Of a stretch of 62,000 bases of DNA, positions 47,100-58,060 are shown piece by piece; the stretch's first letter is position 1; each line of letters begins with the position of its first letter. The position numbers and the translations under genes are program-made. The stretch comes from Tubiluchus corallicola (Eukaryota; Priapulida; Priapulimorpha; Priapulimorphida; Tubiluchidae): positions 1 through 62,000 of the forward strand of contig JAQGDQ010000126.1 in the NCBI GenBank assembly GCA_030141605.1, in the 5' to 3' direction. The notes below the pieces were generated by a model. The model was given only the letters and a program-made list of their open reading frames with translations. It ran no database searches and had not been told where the DNA came from.

Positions 47100-48395
47100 A
47101 CTTACACTCCTTTAACGATATTTTATTCTACTTTTTTTACTTTTTCTATTCTCTAATCTCTTTAATTTTGATTTTCCCTGCACTTTTGATGGTACCTGTA
47201 AACAGATTCTGTCCAATATGTGATAAATGTATTCGACGTAACCAGCGGGCATTGAACTGCGACTGTTGCGGCGGAACTATTCATATCAAATGTACTTATT
47301 TTTCGTTAAAAGATAAACTACCAGCTGCTGGAGATGTCTGGTTTTGCCACGTCTGCTTGCAAAACTTATTCCCTTATAATAATATTATAGACGACAATGA
47401 ATTTGAATTCGCTGGAAGATTCTAAGTATAATTTGGATATTTTTGAACATCAATTTGGGGATAATTTTAATAGCTTAGATGAAATTGATCCTGACTTACA
47501 ATTCTTTAACAATTCTAACCAGTTACCAAAAAGCAAATATTTCGACATTGAACAATTCTCATGAATGTATTTAAATATACGTTACAATAATAGCTTCTCT
47601 ATGATTCATTTAAATATACGTAGTTTGGCAGTGAACTATGATTATTTCACGGCACTCCTACATTTGTTGAAAGTTAATTTCTCAGTCATAGCCTTATCTG
47701 AGACATGGCTTCATTCTAAATATCCTGATTTTTCCAACTTGCCAGGTTACAGTTTTGTTAGTAAAAATCGAGAATATAAGAAGGAGGTGGTGTAGGTTTA
47801 TTCATCAGTAATAATATTAATTATTCAGTAAGAAATGATCTCAGCATCAGTAATGAGATCTTAGAAACAATTTTCATTGAAATACATGTTAGCAAAGCTA
47901 CAAATATAATAGTGGGTTCTGTTTACAAACCACCTGGTGAAGATCCCAACGTTTCACCGAGCAGTTATCTAATTTATTGTCTACTGTTACCCGTCATAAG
48001 AAACAAATTTTCATTCTTGGTGACTTCAATATTAATTTGTTAACCTTCTCAACCCATGAAGCTACATCTGATTTTTTAAACACTATGATCTCTAATAGTA
48101 TTTTTCCTGTAATTACCTTACCTACACGTATAACGCCTAATAGTTCAACATTGATAGACAATATTTTTACCAATGCAATTGAACATAAATTCAAATCTGG
48201 TAATTTACTTTTTGACATTACTGATCACTTGCCAATTTTCTTGATAATCGATTTAAACGTAACTACGTCTTACTTCTTTAAATATAATAGAACTCTCTAT
48301 AATGACCGTATTAAACGCAAATTTGCTTCTGACTTGGATAATTCTGATTGGAAGGATGTATATACTACATCTGAACCACAAGAAGGTAGATAAAT
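47100..48395 (+). pseudogene. CR1/Jockey-type LINE ORF2 start: PHD-like finger and endonuclease
   Basis: The PHD-like finger at 47,168-47,425 reads FCPICDKCIRRNQ, then CDCCGGTIHIKC, then WFCHVCLQNLFP: Cys pairs, a His-x2-Cys and a last Cys pair. An acidic spacer follows (DEIDPDLQFFNNSNQ), then SKYFDIEQF. The endonuclease starts with MIHLNIRSLAVNYDYF and has IALSETWLHS (catalytic E), VGSVYKPPG, FILGDFNINLL (D and N) and TLIDNIFTN, ending with DITDHLPIFLI. There are three or four frame breaks. The copy ends at about 48,395, where Ty3/gypsy sequence takes over, so the RT is gone. Confidence 0.85.
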
Positions 48396-51300
48396 TTCAA
48401 ATGATGTACAATAACAATATAACTACAATTAACAACAATAATATAAATCCAGGTGCCATTAAAAAGCCATAGATTATAGACAAGTGTAAATTTGAATGTG
48501 AAGAAGTGGATTTCCTTGGTCATCTTGTTAGTAGAAATGGTATCCAACGTACTGAAGACAAAGTGCTTGCTATTAAAAACTGGCCGGTCCCTGTAAATCA
48601 GGGGTGTGCAAATTATCTGACTAGCCGGGCCACATTAAACATTCCCGCAATTTCTGTGGGCCACATGCAGTTTGGTCAAGGAGCCAAGTACAGTAGGACC
48701 TAATAACGATTTTTCTGCATCTGATCTGTTACATCATTACTACTGCATACTACACTCAAAAAACTATTTTAGAAATTATTAAAATTTATATTAAAAGCCA
48801 AATATTTCGTCATGTCCGACAGTGACATTAAGTGACAACGGTCTTGTAAGGGTTAATGCCATCCGATTTAGAGGAAAAAACTACCCGCACTATCTTTGCG
48901 ATATTGGCGCAGACTTCAGATAGATCGCACTTTCATTAGGTTGACAAACCTCTTCGCGGGCCGCACAAGATCTCTCGGCGGGCCGCAAGTGGCCCGCGGG
49001 CCGCAGTTTGCACACCCCTGCTGTAAATGTTCATGAAGTGCGTCAATTTCATGGATTTTGCTCTTATTTTCGTCATTTAGTGAAGGACTTTGCTGTGATT
49101 GTTGCAAAGCCGCATTGCTGATCTGACTGGCAAAGATGTGCCATTCTTGTGGAGTCTTGAATGCCAACATGCCTTTGATGAATTAAAGAGAAGATTGATG
49201 AGTGAGCCTATTCTTGAACATCCTAATCCTGATAGAATGTTCATCTTGACAACTGATGCCTGCAAAACAGGATGGGGAGCTGTTTTATCCCAAGGATTTG
49301 GTAAAGAAGAGTACGTTATCCCTTATGCTTCTGGAAAATATTCTCCATGCCAGCAGAAGTATTCTACTACGGAGCTTGAGCTCCTTGCTCTGAAAAATGG
49401 AATAGATAAATTTCGTCATTATTTGCTTGGGAAACCTTTCGTTGCTGTGACAGGTCATCAGGCTGTTTCGTGGCTGAAGTGCCAGAAAGACCCTCCTGAC
49501 CTAGATGGTTGCTATGGCTGAATCAGTATGACTTTGAGGTATGCCATAAACCTGGAAAAATGATTCCTGATGCAGACGCATTGAGTCGCGTGCATACGAC
49601 TAAAGATGTGTCTGAGTGCCAGTCAATTGCAGAAGCTGTGACTAATGATCTTGTGTTTGCCTGGCTTCGTGATGAGGTGCAAGGTGTGAAGCACATGTCT
49701 GACCAGCCTGACTCAGATGAACTGAGATATTATCGTCATGAAAAAGATAAATTGTCTGTCGTGAATGGCGAAATTATAAGACAATCAAGTGGGTATGCTT
49801 CGCCACAAAAACTTGTGCCACCAGTGCTTAGAGATCGTGTTATTTCTCTTGCTCATGATCATGTATTATCTGGTCACTTTGGTGTACGAAAAACGATAGG
49901 ACAAATTACACCATTGTATTATTGGTATGGTTTAACCAACAGTGCTCGTACGTTCATCAGAAATTGTCATGGATGTGTTTTAGTGAAGCGTGAAGCCAGA
50001 CCACAACATGAAGCTCATGGAACTATTAAAGTACTAGGTGATAAGTTTGAACAGATATCTGCCGATATCTTGACTTTGCCTTTAAGTAGTAGTGGCTATA
50101 AGTATGTTTTAGTTGTAACAAACTTGTTCTTTAAATTTCCAGAATTGTATCCTATTGAGTGCTGAATCTGTTGCTTAATGTATTGTTGATTTTATATGTC
50201 ATTATGGAGTGCCTAAAACTTAGTTGACTGATCAAGGTGCAAATTTTGAATCTGATTTGGTGAAGGCAAATCAATGATAAGTTAAGTATACAAAAATTGA
50301 GAACTTCAGTGTATCATGCTTGTTGCAATGGACAATGTGAATGATTTAATTTGACTCTTTGTGAAGCATTATGTGAAAAGTAACTGTCATGATTGGGAGA
50401 AGTATTTACAAATGATTGCTTTTGCGTATAATACTAGTGTCCATCGCACTACTCGAGTGACTCCATATAAACTTGTGTTTGGAAAGGAGGCTAGACATCC
50501 TCTTGTTAGTGAGTTAAATTGTGAAGACCTTCTTGAAGTCCCTGATTATTCAGAATATGCAAACACTTTAGCTTTTGAATTTGTTAGAGTATAGAAAAAT
50601 GTTAAGTCAAATATTGAAAAGTACCAAAATGCTTCAGTGACTAGTGTAACACCTCAAGGTTGCCTTAAAGAGGGTGACAATGTTGCAATGATAAATTTTA
50701 GAGGTAGATCTGGACCAAATAGGAAACTTGTAAAGCGTTATTTGGGTCCTTATAAGGTGTTAAAATGTAAATCTGATTACTGTATACAACGACCTCGTGC
50801 TCGTAATTCTTTGTGGGTGCATGGTAGTAACTTGAAGAAGTTACATCTTAATATCTGTGAAACCGGTAAAGCTAAATCTTGTATTGATTGTGATAGTTAT
50901 GATTCTGATTATGATGATGACATTTATGCTCCTTTGCATGGATATACATGTTATGATCCAAATCAGTCTGAAGATGATGTGAATATGATAGAAGATGCTA
51001 TTAATGCTAATTTTAGTAGTGATGAACATGATAATGAAAGTATTAATTCTGATGTCAGTAGCACAGTGCTGAAAGTCCAGACGATGATTTTGATGGACAT
51101 CTTTTTAATTTAAGGCCTCGGTGATAGAAATCTGAGGTTGCCAAAAAGACTCACAGATTATTCTTTAGCTTGAGTTTGACAAAATGGCTTGTTTCATTTT
51201 TGACTTTTGAAAATTTTGTGTTTGATTTTGGTGCATATAACTTGTATTGCACACTTCTGATTCTAGTTGTTCTTAGATTTCAGCTTTGAAAGTTTGTTTG

Positions 51301-51640
51301 CTGTCTGTATTGCGTTCTGCCAGTTTGAATGTTAGTTATGCTGTGCTAAATTACGTTAACATTGATGTTAGCCTGATTCCTGAACTGAATTGTACATAAT
51401 GTGAGGTCACATGACTGGAGCATTGCCGAATGTCAGGGCCAGCCGTGTTATTGAGCGAATGTGTGCTTGTCATTGCGCATTTTGAAAGCTTGGTGCGCCA
51501 CTGATTAGAAATGTCTTCGTCTAATGTCGGGACCACGTTTTATGATAGTTTTAGCTCTTTTGATTCCAATTTTAATGTTAGGGTTAATAAACACGTTTAA
51601 TTATGCCGTTAAACGTTTGTTTGATGTTTCTGTGACCCGT
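48396..51640 (+). pseudogene. Ty3/gypsy retrotransposon pol, 5' truncated
   Basis: Begins inside the RT (KCKFECEEVDFLGHLVSRNG, 48,484-48,545). A hAT-like MITE interrupts it at 48,599-49,020, and it resumes with VHEVRQFHGFCSYFRHLVKD. The RNase H has TTDACKTGWGAVLSQ and TELELLALK, but TGHQAV stands where TDH is usual, so one catalytic Asp is lost. The integrase HHCC finger (HDHVLSGHFG ... CHGC) is at about 49,850-49,980. The core follows: DILTLPLSSSGYKYVLVV, LTDQGANFES near 50,225, and a damaged NGQ-x-E box near 50,330 with a stop. The C-terminal part contains NRKLVKRYLGPYKVLK, then a long Asp/Ser-rich tail to 51,113. Several frameshifts and stops are present. A 3' LTR with AATAAA (51,587-51,592) may lie at about 51,240-51,640, but no 5' LTR exists to confirm it. 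Confidence 0.85.
48599..49020. mobile_element. hAT-like MITE with 8-bp target duplication
   Basis: A 422-bp element with perfect 14-bp terminal inverted repeats (CAGGGGTGTGCAAA). It is flanked by an exact 8-bp duplication, CTGTAAAT (48,591-48,598 and 49,021-49,028). Eight-base duplications and CAGGGG termini are characteristic of hAT transposons. GC-rich palindromic sequence near the right end includes GGCCCGCGGGCC. No transposase is encoded. Removal with one target copy rejoins the gypsy frame exactly (VPVN followed by VHEVRQF). Confidence 0.95.
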
Positions 51641-52075
51641 GACCTTGACATGTATTTTATTTAGGTTAGGGAACCTACCTTCGCATGTCAATTACAGAAT
51701 TAACAATGAAATTATAGAAAAAGTAAGCAAAATGACATTCTTGAGAGTTATAATACATGAACATTTAAATAGGGGCCATGTATTGTTATTAATAATAGAT
51801 GTTCGTGCATTATTGATTATAAGTGGATTAAATACGCAATTTTTGCGTGGCTTTGGTTAGTTAATAATTAATAACATAATTAATCTAATATTATCAAGTA
51901 TGGCAAAGAATATTAGAATAATAACACGAATAGAATATCAATTAAGTAATCAGTTGCTATTATCTCTTCACAATTGCCTTATCTTGCCATACTTCAACTA
52001 TTGTAATATAATTTGGGGACTGACTTTTAAAAAACAAAGCTAAACAAGCTTAAATCATTACAAAGAAGATGCATA
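51641..52075 (+). pseudogene. LINE RT C-terminal fragment with a small internal insertion
   Basis: Reads NNEIIEKVSKMTFLRVIIHE (FLGVIIDE in typical relatives), then about 120 bp of unrelated sequence (51,768-51,895), then SMAKNIRIITRIEYQLSNQL and HNCLILPYFNYCNIIWG (51,965-52,018), the characteristic end of CR1/Jockey RTs. It is truncated at both ends and lies directly after the gypsy element and before the next LINE. Confidence 0.75.
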
Positions 52076-52216
52076 TAAATAAGAAGGTGGTTGGTGGCGC
52101 TGCGGTGCAATGGTGCAGGTTCAAACGTTTTGAGCTCCGCAAAAATTTTAAAAATATAGCAAATATTTAAATTATTAGCCGAAATTAGTGCAATAACTGT
52201 CTGTCTAGATTAGTCA

Positions 52217-53198
52217 ATGGTTGTGGAAACAAGAAATAGCAAAAACCGTCAGTGTAAATCAACGGCAGAAACAACTAACTTTAATACTTTGGAATCCAGT
52301 AACCGGACAATAGACAAAGTAATGGCGGGAAAGTCGAAACAAGCCGAGAGTTCTGAAACACGACAACCTGAAACAACTTTTGTGACGCAGCATCTCAAAT
52401 TAAACAGTACAACATCCAAAACGTTACCAGCTACTGATTTAGTTGCAAGAGGAGGGCAAGATGAAGATATCATGAACGCAGGACAAGCTACCAACGAAAC
52501 AATCCTGGCAGCAGTGAATAGTCTAATGATACAGGTACGCTCGTTAGACAGCCACTTTAAAAATGAAGTGCATGAAATTAAAGAATCTCAAAGTTTTATC
52601 TCTGGTAGCTTCGAGGACTTTAAAAATGAAATCAAAGGAGTTGTTTGCGATGTCAAAACCCTAAAAAATAAAGTTAAATCACTAGACGAAACTGTCACTG
52701 TCCTAGACCAGAAACTTAAAGAGAAAGATACAGCTGTCGATAATTTAGAACAGTACGGCAGAAGGGACTGCATCGAGATTAGTGGGGTACCCATGTTACC
52801 AGGTGAAGACACAAATAAAATAGTGCTAGATATTGCAGTCAAACTGGGAGTACAGCTACAGCCAGAGGAAATCTGCACATCACACAGGCTGCCACAAAAG
52901 AAACGAGGCGATATGCAAAATAATTGTGAAATTTGTACGAAAGGAGAAGAGAGATGAAGTGTTCAGAAACCGCAAACAAATCGGAGGCACGTGGGACTTA
53001 GGAACAAATCATTACTATGTAACAGCTAAGAGACGGCAACTATTGCATGAGTGTCTGCAGTTCAAAAAAGAAACGGGTTACAAGTATTTATGGACCAGAA
53101 ATGGAAAAATCCTGTTAAAGCCTAATGATGTGAGTGAAGTTTTTACAATTGAATCTGAAAAAGACTTTGAAAATATAAAAGACAAACTTAAAAAATGA
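52217..53198 (+). pseudogene. LINE ORF1 (coiled-coil nucleic-acid-binding protein), one frameshift
   Basis: An ORF1-like protein of a CR1/Jockey-type LINE. The first frame runs from 52,217 to 52,957: a polar N-terminus, then a long heptad-rich coiled coil (about residues 95-185), then DNLEQYGRRDCIEISGVPM, ILDIAVKLGV-type sequence and HRLPQKKRGD. These are known from the RNA-binding part of LINE ORF1 proteins. The continuation (CKIIVKFVRKEKRDEVFRNR ... YKYLWTRNGKILLKP) is in the next frame, to 53,198. One indel at about 52,900-52,920 therefore separates them. ORF2 starts 62 bp downstream. ORF1 proteins coat the element's RNA and act as chaperones during insertion. Confidence 0.85.
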
Positions 53199-53259
53199 AT
53201 ATGTTACATCTAATAGAATAGCTAACTAAACTATTTACTTGTAACTAATTTTACTAATT

Positions 53260-55990
53260 ATGCCTGCCCAGTATCCTTGCAAGCAATGTACTAAACCTTG
53301 CAGGACTAATCAACTATGTATACAATGTGATGTGTGTCAAGACTGGGTGCATTTTAGATGTACCGCATTAAATTTGAATGAATTTAATACTTACGCAAAT
53401 TCAAATGATGCATATTACTGTATGTTATGTTTGAACTCGATACTACTGTTTCAATATGAAGAAAACAAAAATGTAAACAATTTTTTTACTATTGATGCCT
53501 CATTATCGAGTTTATCAAATTTTCAATCCTTACGTGATATTTCTAGTATAACAAATTTCTGTACCAATAACAATGATCCAGACAACCATATTCATTATCA
53601 TGATAGTAAATTTATTAAATTATCGTCTTTAGCTAGTCAAAAAAGCTACACAAACATGAACAAAGATTTTGCGAAGGTCCATTTCAATGTAAGTAGTCTT
53701 CAAGCAGCATGTTAGATGTTTTATTGCATTTTCACCACCCACCTGAAATTATAGCAGTAAGTGAAACAAGAATCAAAACAGGACATCTTTTTCTTTCTCA
53801 TTTGCGGGATATCAGTTTATTGGACATAATTCAGATACAAATGCAGGTGGTGTAGGCATGTACATAAAAAATTCGATCAATTTTACTGAACTACCTGAAT
53901 ACCAGATCACAAATCCAAGAAATACTGTCACAACAACTAAAGATATGCAAATTGAAAACATATGGATAGAAATTGAAACTGCGCCCAATAATAAAAACAT
54001 TATTATTGGGGTAATTTATAGACATCCAAACACTAACATTGACCAGTTCCAAAACGAACTTGAACAAAAAAATGACGTTAATAAATTAAGCAAATAAGTT
54101 GAGTTATATATGCGGTGACATAAAAGTAAATTTGTTACAAACCAGTGAAAGGCCATTAGTTGCAAATTACATGAATATGCTGTTCTCGAATAATTTTATG
54201 CCCATCATAACCAAATCCACAAGAATAACTGAAACTACTAACACTTTGATTGATCACATTTATACTAACGACCTAACCAATACTATAATACCAGGTATAT
54301 TATTGTATCAAGTTGCAGATCTTCTGCCAGTATTTGCAATAGTGAAACATACAAAAATTGTGGCAAAAACAAATAAAATTTTAGTTAGGAACTATCGAAA
54401 CTCTACCGAAATAAACTTTTTGATGACCTAACATCGCAGTTGACTAATATAAATTTTGATGACTTAGATACAAATGAAAGTTTTAATTTATTCAATGAAA
54501 CTTATTGCAATACTTTCAATAATCATTTTCCATTAAAAACATTATCTAGAAAAGAAACAACGACATTTAGCAAGCCCTGGATAACACCAGGAATTCTAAA
54601 AAGCATTAAAGCACACAAACTAACAAACATTACATACAAACAAATTTACTATAAAAAATATTCAAATAAACTAAATCATATTAAAGAACTATCTAAGAAA
54701 AACTATTATTCAAAATTTTTACAGGAAAATAAAAATAACATGAAAAAAACGTGGGAAGCAATTAACAGTATAATAAAAAATAACTCAAAATCACACAACA
54801 TGCCAGGAAAACTAATAATAGACAACATCGAGTATACAGATTCACAAGACATAAGTGAAAAATTAAATGACTTCTTTGTCAACATAGGTCCAAGTATGGC
54901 TGACAAAATACAGAAAACTGATATAATGTTCAATACATTTCTAAAAAACCCAAATCCTAACACATTTTTTATTACACCAATTACAGACATAGGAACAATT
55001 GACACAATAAACAAATTAAACATAAATAAATCACCTGGGCCCCAAAACATTCCAATATCATTTTACAAATCTGCAAGTAACATAATTGCACCAATATTGA
55101 CTAAATTATTTAACAAATCGATTATCAGTGGCACATTTCCTGAAGTTTTAAAAATAGCAAAAGTTACACCAATATAAAGCTGACTCCCCATATGACCCCA
55201 GCAAATATAGACCAGTATCACTGTTATCACCTGTATCAAAAGTCTTTGAAAAATTAATATACAACAGACTGTACAAATTTACCATCAAAAATAAAATTTT
55301 AACTAAATATCAATTCGGATTCTGCAAAAATTATTCAACTGCCATAGAAGTTTCAGACTTAATTGATAGCGTCTCTCTAGATATAGAAAAAAATCTTGTG
55401 ACTTGCGGAATATTCCTAGACTTATCAAAGGCTTTTGATACAGTACAACACAACATACTACTCACTAAATTACAGTATTATGGACTAAGGGGCCCTCCTC
55501 TAAAATTATTTGAATCGTACTTGACTAATCGAAAACAATATATTTCCATTAACCGTAAACCATCATCTTTTAAAAATGTAACGTGTGGTGTTCCACAGGG
55601 ATCTAATTTAGGACCACTTTTGTTCTTACTTTACATCAATGATTTACCAGATGCTACTAATTTTCGCACAAAAATATTTGCAGATGATACAAATTTGTTT
55701 ATGTCCCACCCTGATACCATTGAACTAAATAAACTGGTTAAGAATGAACTAAATAAAATAGACAAATGGATGAAAGCCAACCGGTTATCAATTAATTTTA
55801 AAGAACTAAATTTATGCTAATTAACAATAAAACAAACACCAATCAAACTTTTCATGTAAAAATAAACGATAGGAAAATAGATGAAACAGAAGACATAAAA
55901 TACCTAGGCATATTAATTGATAAAAAGCTGTCATGGGGAGCACACATCAAACATATCACATACAAGTTAAGTCGCATATCGTGAATCATT
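53260..55990 (+). pseudogene. LINE ORF2: PHD-like finger, endonuclease, RT; several frameshifts
   Basis: Starts at ATG 53,260 with a PHD-like finger: CKQCTKPCRTNQLC, CDVCQDWVHFRC and YYCMLCLNS. The endonuclease is damaged at its start (KVHFNVSSLQ then stops near 53,715) but continues with GGVGMYIKNS, IIIGVIYRHPN, YICGDIKVNLLQ (53,858-54,150) and TLIDHIYTN. The RT N-terminal part is open at 54,440-55,177 (PWITPGILKSIKAHK; INKSPGPQNIPISFYK). After one frameshift the rest of the RT is open to 55,820, with IFLDLSKAFDTVQHNIL, GVPQGSNLGPLLFLLYIND and the intact catalytic box FADDTNLF. One more shift leads to YLGILIDKKLSWGAHIKH at about 55,900-55,960, then the C-terminus is lost. This is the best preserved mobile-element copy in the window. 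Confidence 0.88.
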
Positions 55991-56510
55991 AAAACTAAGG
56001 AAATATGTTAATCAAGTTACTGCCGACCCATAAATACCATCACTAAAAATTACAAAAAATCTTTACTAGACAGATATGTATTAACATTAGAGTATTTTTT
56101 TCTTTTACAATTACTACTCGATATTATTCAGTAAAAAATTGTGATTCTAATATTCCGTGTAAATTCGTTTAATATGGGAAATCTACATAAATTACGGCAT
56201 TGTGATTAATTTCATCATCATTTTATTTTTACCACTGTTTGTTTATTCTTTTTTTCACTAATGCTATTGTTGTTATGTTTGCTTTTATAATTCTGCTTAT
56301 GTTATTGCTTTATTTTGTTAGTTTATATGCATCTTGTGTCATCAATTCTTTTTCTGTCATCAACATTAAATTATAAGGGGTGAGTGAGTAGATGACCTAC
56401 GGTCTTTCCTTGCCCCATCTCCACAGACAAAGTTATTTTTTTGTAAAGCGAAAATTTGTGACACAAATTGGAGAAAAATCTGTCTATGTCTATGTCTATG
56501 TCTAAGAAGG
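55991..56510 (+). mobile_element. LINE 3' UTR and hexamer tail
   Basis: AT-rich 3' region. ATGACCTACGGTCTTTCC near 56,391 is similar to the 3' UTR of the LINE ending at 38,311, so the two belong to related families. It ends with about four TATGTC units (56,483-56,506), a typical LINE tail. Confidence 0.7.
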
Positions 56511-56614
56511 AAAACATACCAATGACAGCAACAAGCTTTTTTAGAACTTCTACACTAACCTTATTACGCTGAATTATAGAAGATAGCACACAAGCAATAA
56601 GGAATATAATTTAC

Positions 56615-56758
56615 CTTAGTGCAGGGCAGATGTAACCGGACAAATTTATCAGATTCGAGGGGTATCACACCGCTACAAGTTTTCGTATTAGCGGCAGAAA
56701 AAGGTTCTCTGGACGGTGTTCCTACGCCATATAAATATAATCGAGGTCGATAGACCAT
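56615..56758 (-). other. Possible short coding exon, unrecognised
   Basis: On the minus strand ATG at 56,758 opens 48 codons of non-repetitive, compositionally normal protein (MVYRPRLYLYGVGTPSREPF ... VRLHLPCTK). They end at a good 5' splice donor, AAG followed by GTAAAT, near 56,614. The base composition is higher in GC than the surroundings. No family is recognised and no partner exon was found, so this is only a candidate first exon. Confidence 0.22.
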
Positions 56759-57475
56759 GTTATATTATACCATCACAGCAAAACTATGATTAAATTAATA
56801 TTAAATTTACAACAATTCTGGTCCAGCATAATAATAAATAAAATGTATTTCATAAACATATATTACAATGCACATTCACCTGTTCTGCTCATAATCTTCC
56901 CCCCACTGTTGAACGTTCCGGTCAAGCACATGGTAGGAGGTCGGTATGAGATATCCTACCGAGATCTGATTCAGCCAGATTAGCAATGTCATTAAGTAAT
57001 AGACAGCAACACAAAATACACGTCCCATTTATTAAAAAATGTTTACCAGTAGAACTACCAAAGTGACACAGCACTGGGTAGCCTGAACAGTTACACAGCC
57101 CACAAAAACTACACGTTATACAATGCTCTGGTCAGTTTCACAGCTACTTAATGCTCTAATGAAAGAGACCTTGATGTGCGTTTACTAATTGGTATGCACC
57201 TACATGAAAAGAGTTTTTCTTCATTAAAGAAAACACATGAATAAAAAAGATAAATGTGATCACATCCAAAATAAACTAGTAGAAATTCTCACAATAATGA
57301 CAATAATAACTGATAACTAGGAATACTAAATGTAAATCTTCAGCGAGGTAGCAATGCTGACGCATCAATATTATAACGTAGAGCGGATAGTGCTACGTAT
57401 GTCATGGCGTACTTGTGAACAAAACGTAAAAAAGCAGTAATAAAAATGAAATTAGAGAATTAAGTAACTAACCAC
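56759..57475. other. No gene recognised
   Basis: AT-rich sequence with scattered short open frames. Nothing interpretable. Confidence 0.5.
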
Positions 57476-57622
57476 CTGCCCGTCAGCCCACTGAACCGAC
57501 GAGGCCAATCCATACCAGCTACTTATAGCTGCTATGCAATGGCTTCGTAATGGATCGAACCACCACAACGTAGAGGGGTGGTGCGAAAATAAATGGCATT
57601 TCGCACCCGTAATAATATTATA
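57476..57622 (-). repeat. Dispersed SINE-like repeat, copy 2
   Basis: Matches 19,188-19,340 over about 140 bp. Its minus strand contains GGTGGTTCGATCCATTACG, which includes a box-B-like GGTTCGATCC, and GCCTCGTCGGTTCAGTGGGC. This supports derivation from a tRNA gene. Both copies have the same orientation. Confidence 0.6.
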
Positions 57623-57671
57623 ATTACAATTGCAGAAATAAGAAAATGTAACACTAATGAAATTATTAATT

Positions 57672-57768
57672 GTGTGTGTGATCGCGCGCGCGTGCGTGAG
57701 TGTATGTACGTGCGTGCGTGTGTATGTGCGTGCGTGCGTACGTGAGTGCGTGCGAGAGTGTGTGGGGG
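57672..57768 (+). repeat. GT/GC-rich microsatellite
   Basis: Imperfect GTGC, GTGT and GCGC units with TACG interruptions. Confidence 0.95.
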
Positions 57769-57879
57769 TACACCATCCCTACCTTTCAAAGGGACACCGT
57801 CTCCCCTTTCAAACAGAGTAAGGAACGCGTCAATCCCACTGCACTACACCACTGGCACATAATAAATGTACACCATAAC

Positions 57880-58060
57880 ATTGATTCAGCCAGTTATTAC
57901 CTTATGTTATCACATTATCGGTTACAATTTTTTGTTATTACATTCTACGTTTCGGCGGTGTTACAGTATAAGCTAAATTTCGGGTTATTACACTATGCGT
58001 TAATTTATTCCTGTATTACAATATCGAGCGTTTATTACATTACCAGTTGTATTGTAACAA
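57880..58060 (+). repeat. Possible degenerate TTATTAC-containing tandem repeat
   Basis: TTATTACATTA-like strings recur irregularly (about 57,894, 57,935, 57,985, 58,013, 58,031), often with a CGG or GTT follow-on. The spacing is not constant, so this may be chance. Confidence 0.25.

Noticed and set aside
51240-51640. A firmly delimited gypsy 3' LTR
   Set aside because: AATAAA and a plausible position exist, but the 5' LTR is missing, so the ends cannot be confirmed. It is mentioned only within the gypsy entry.
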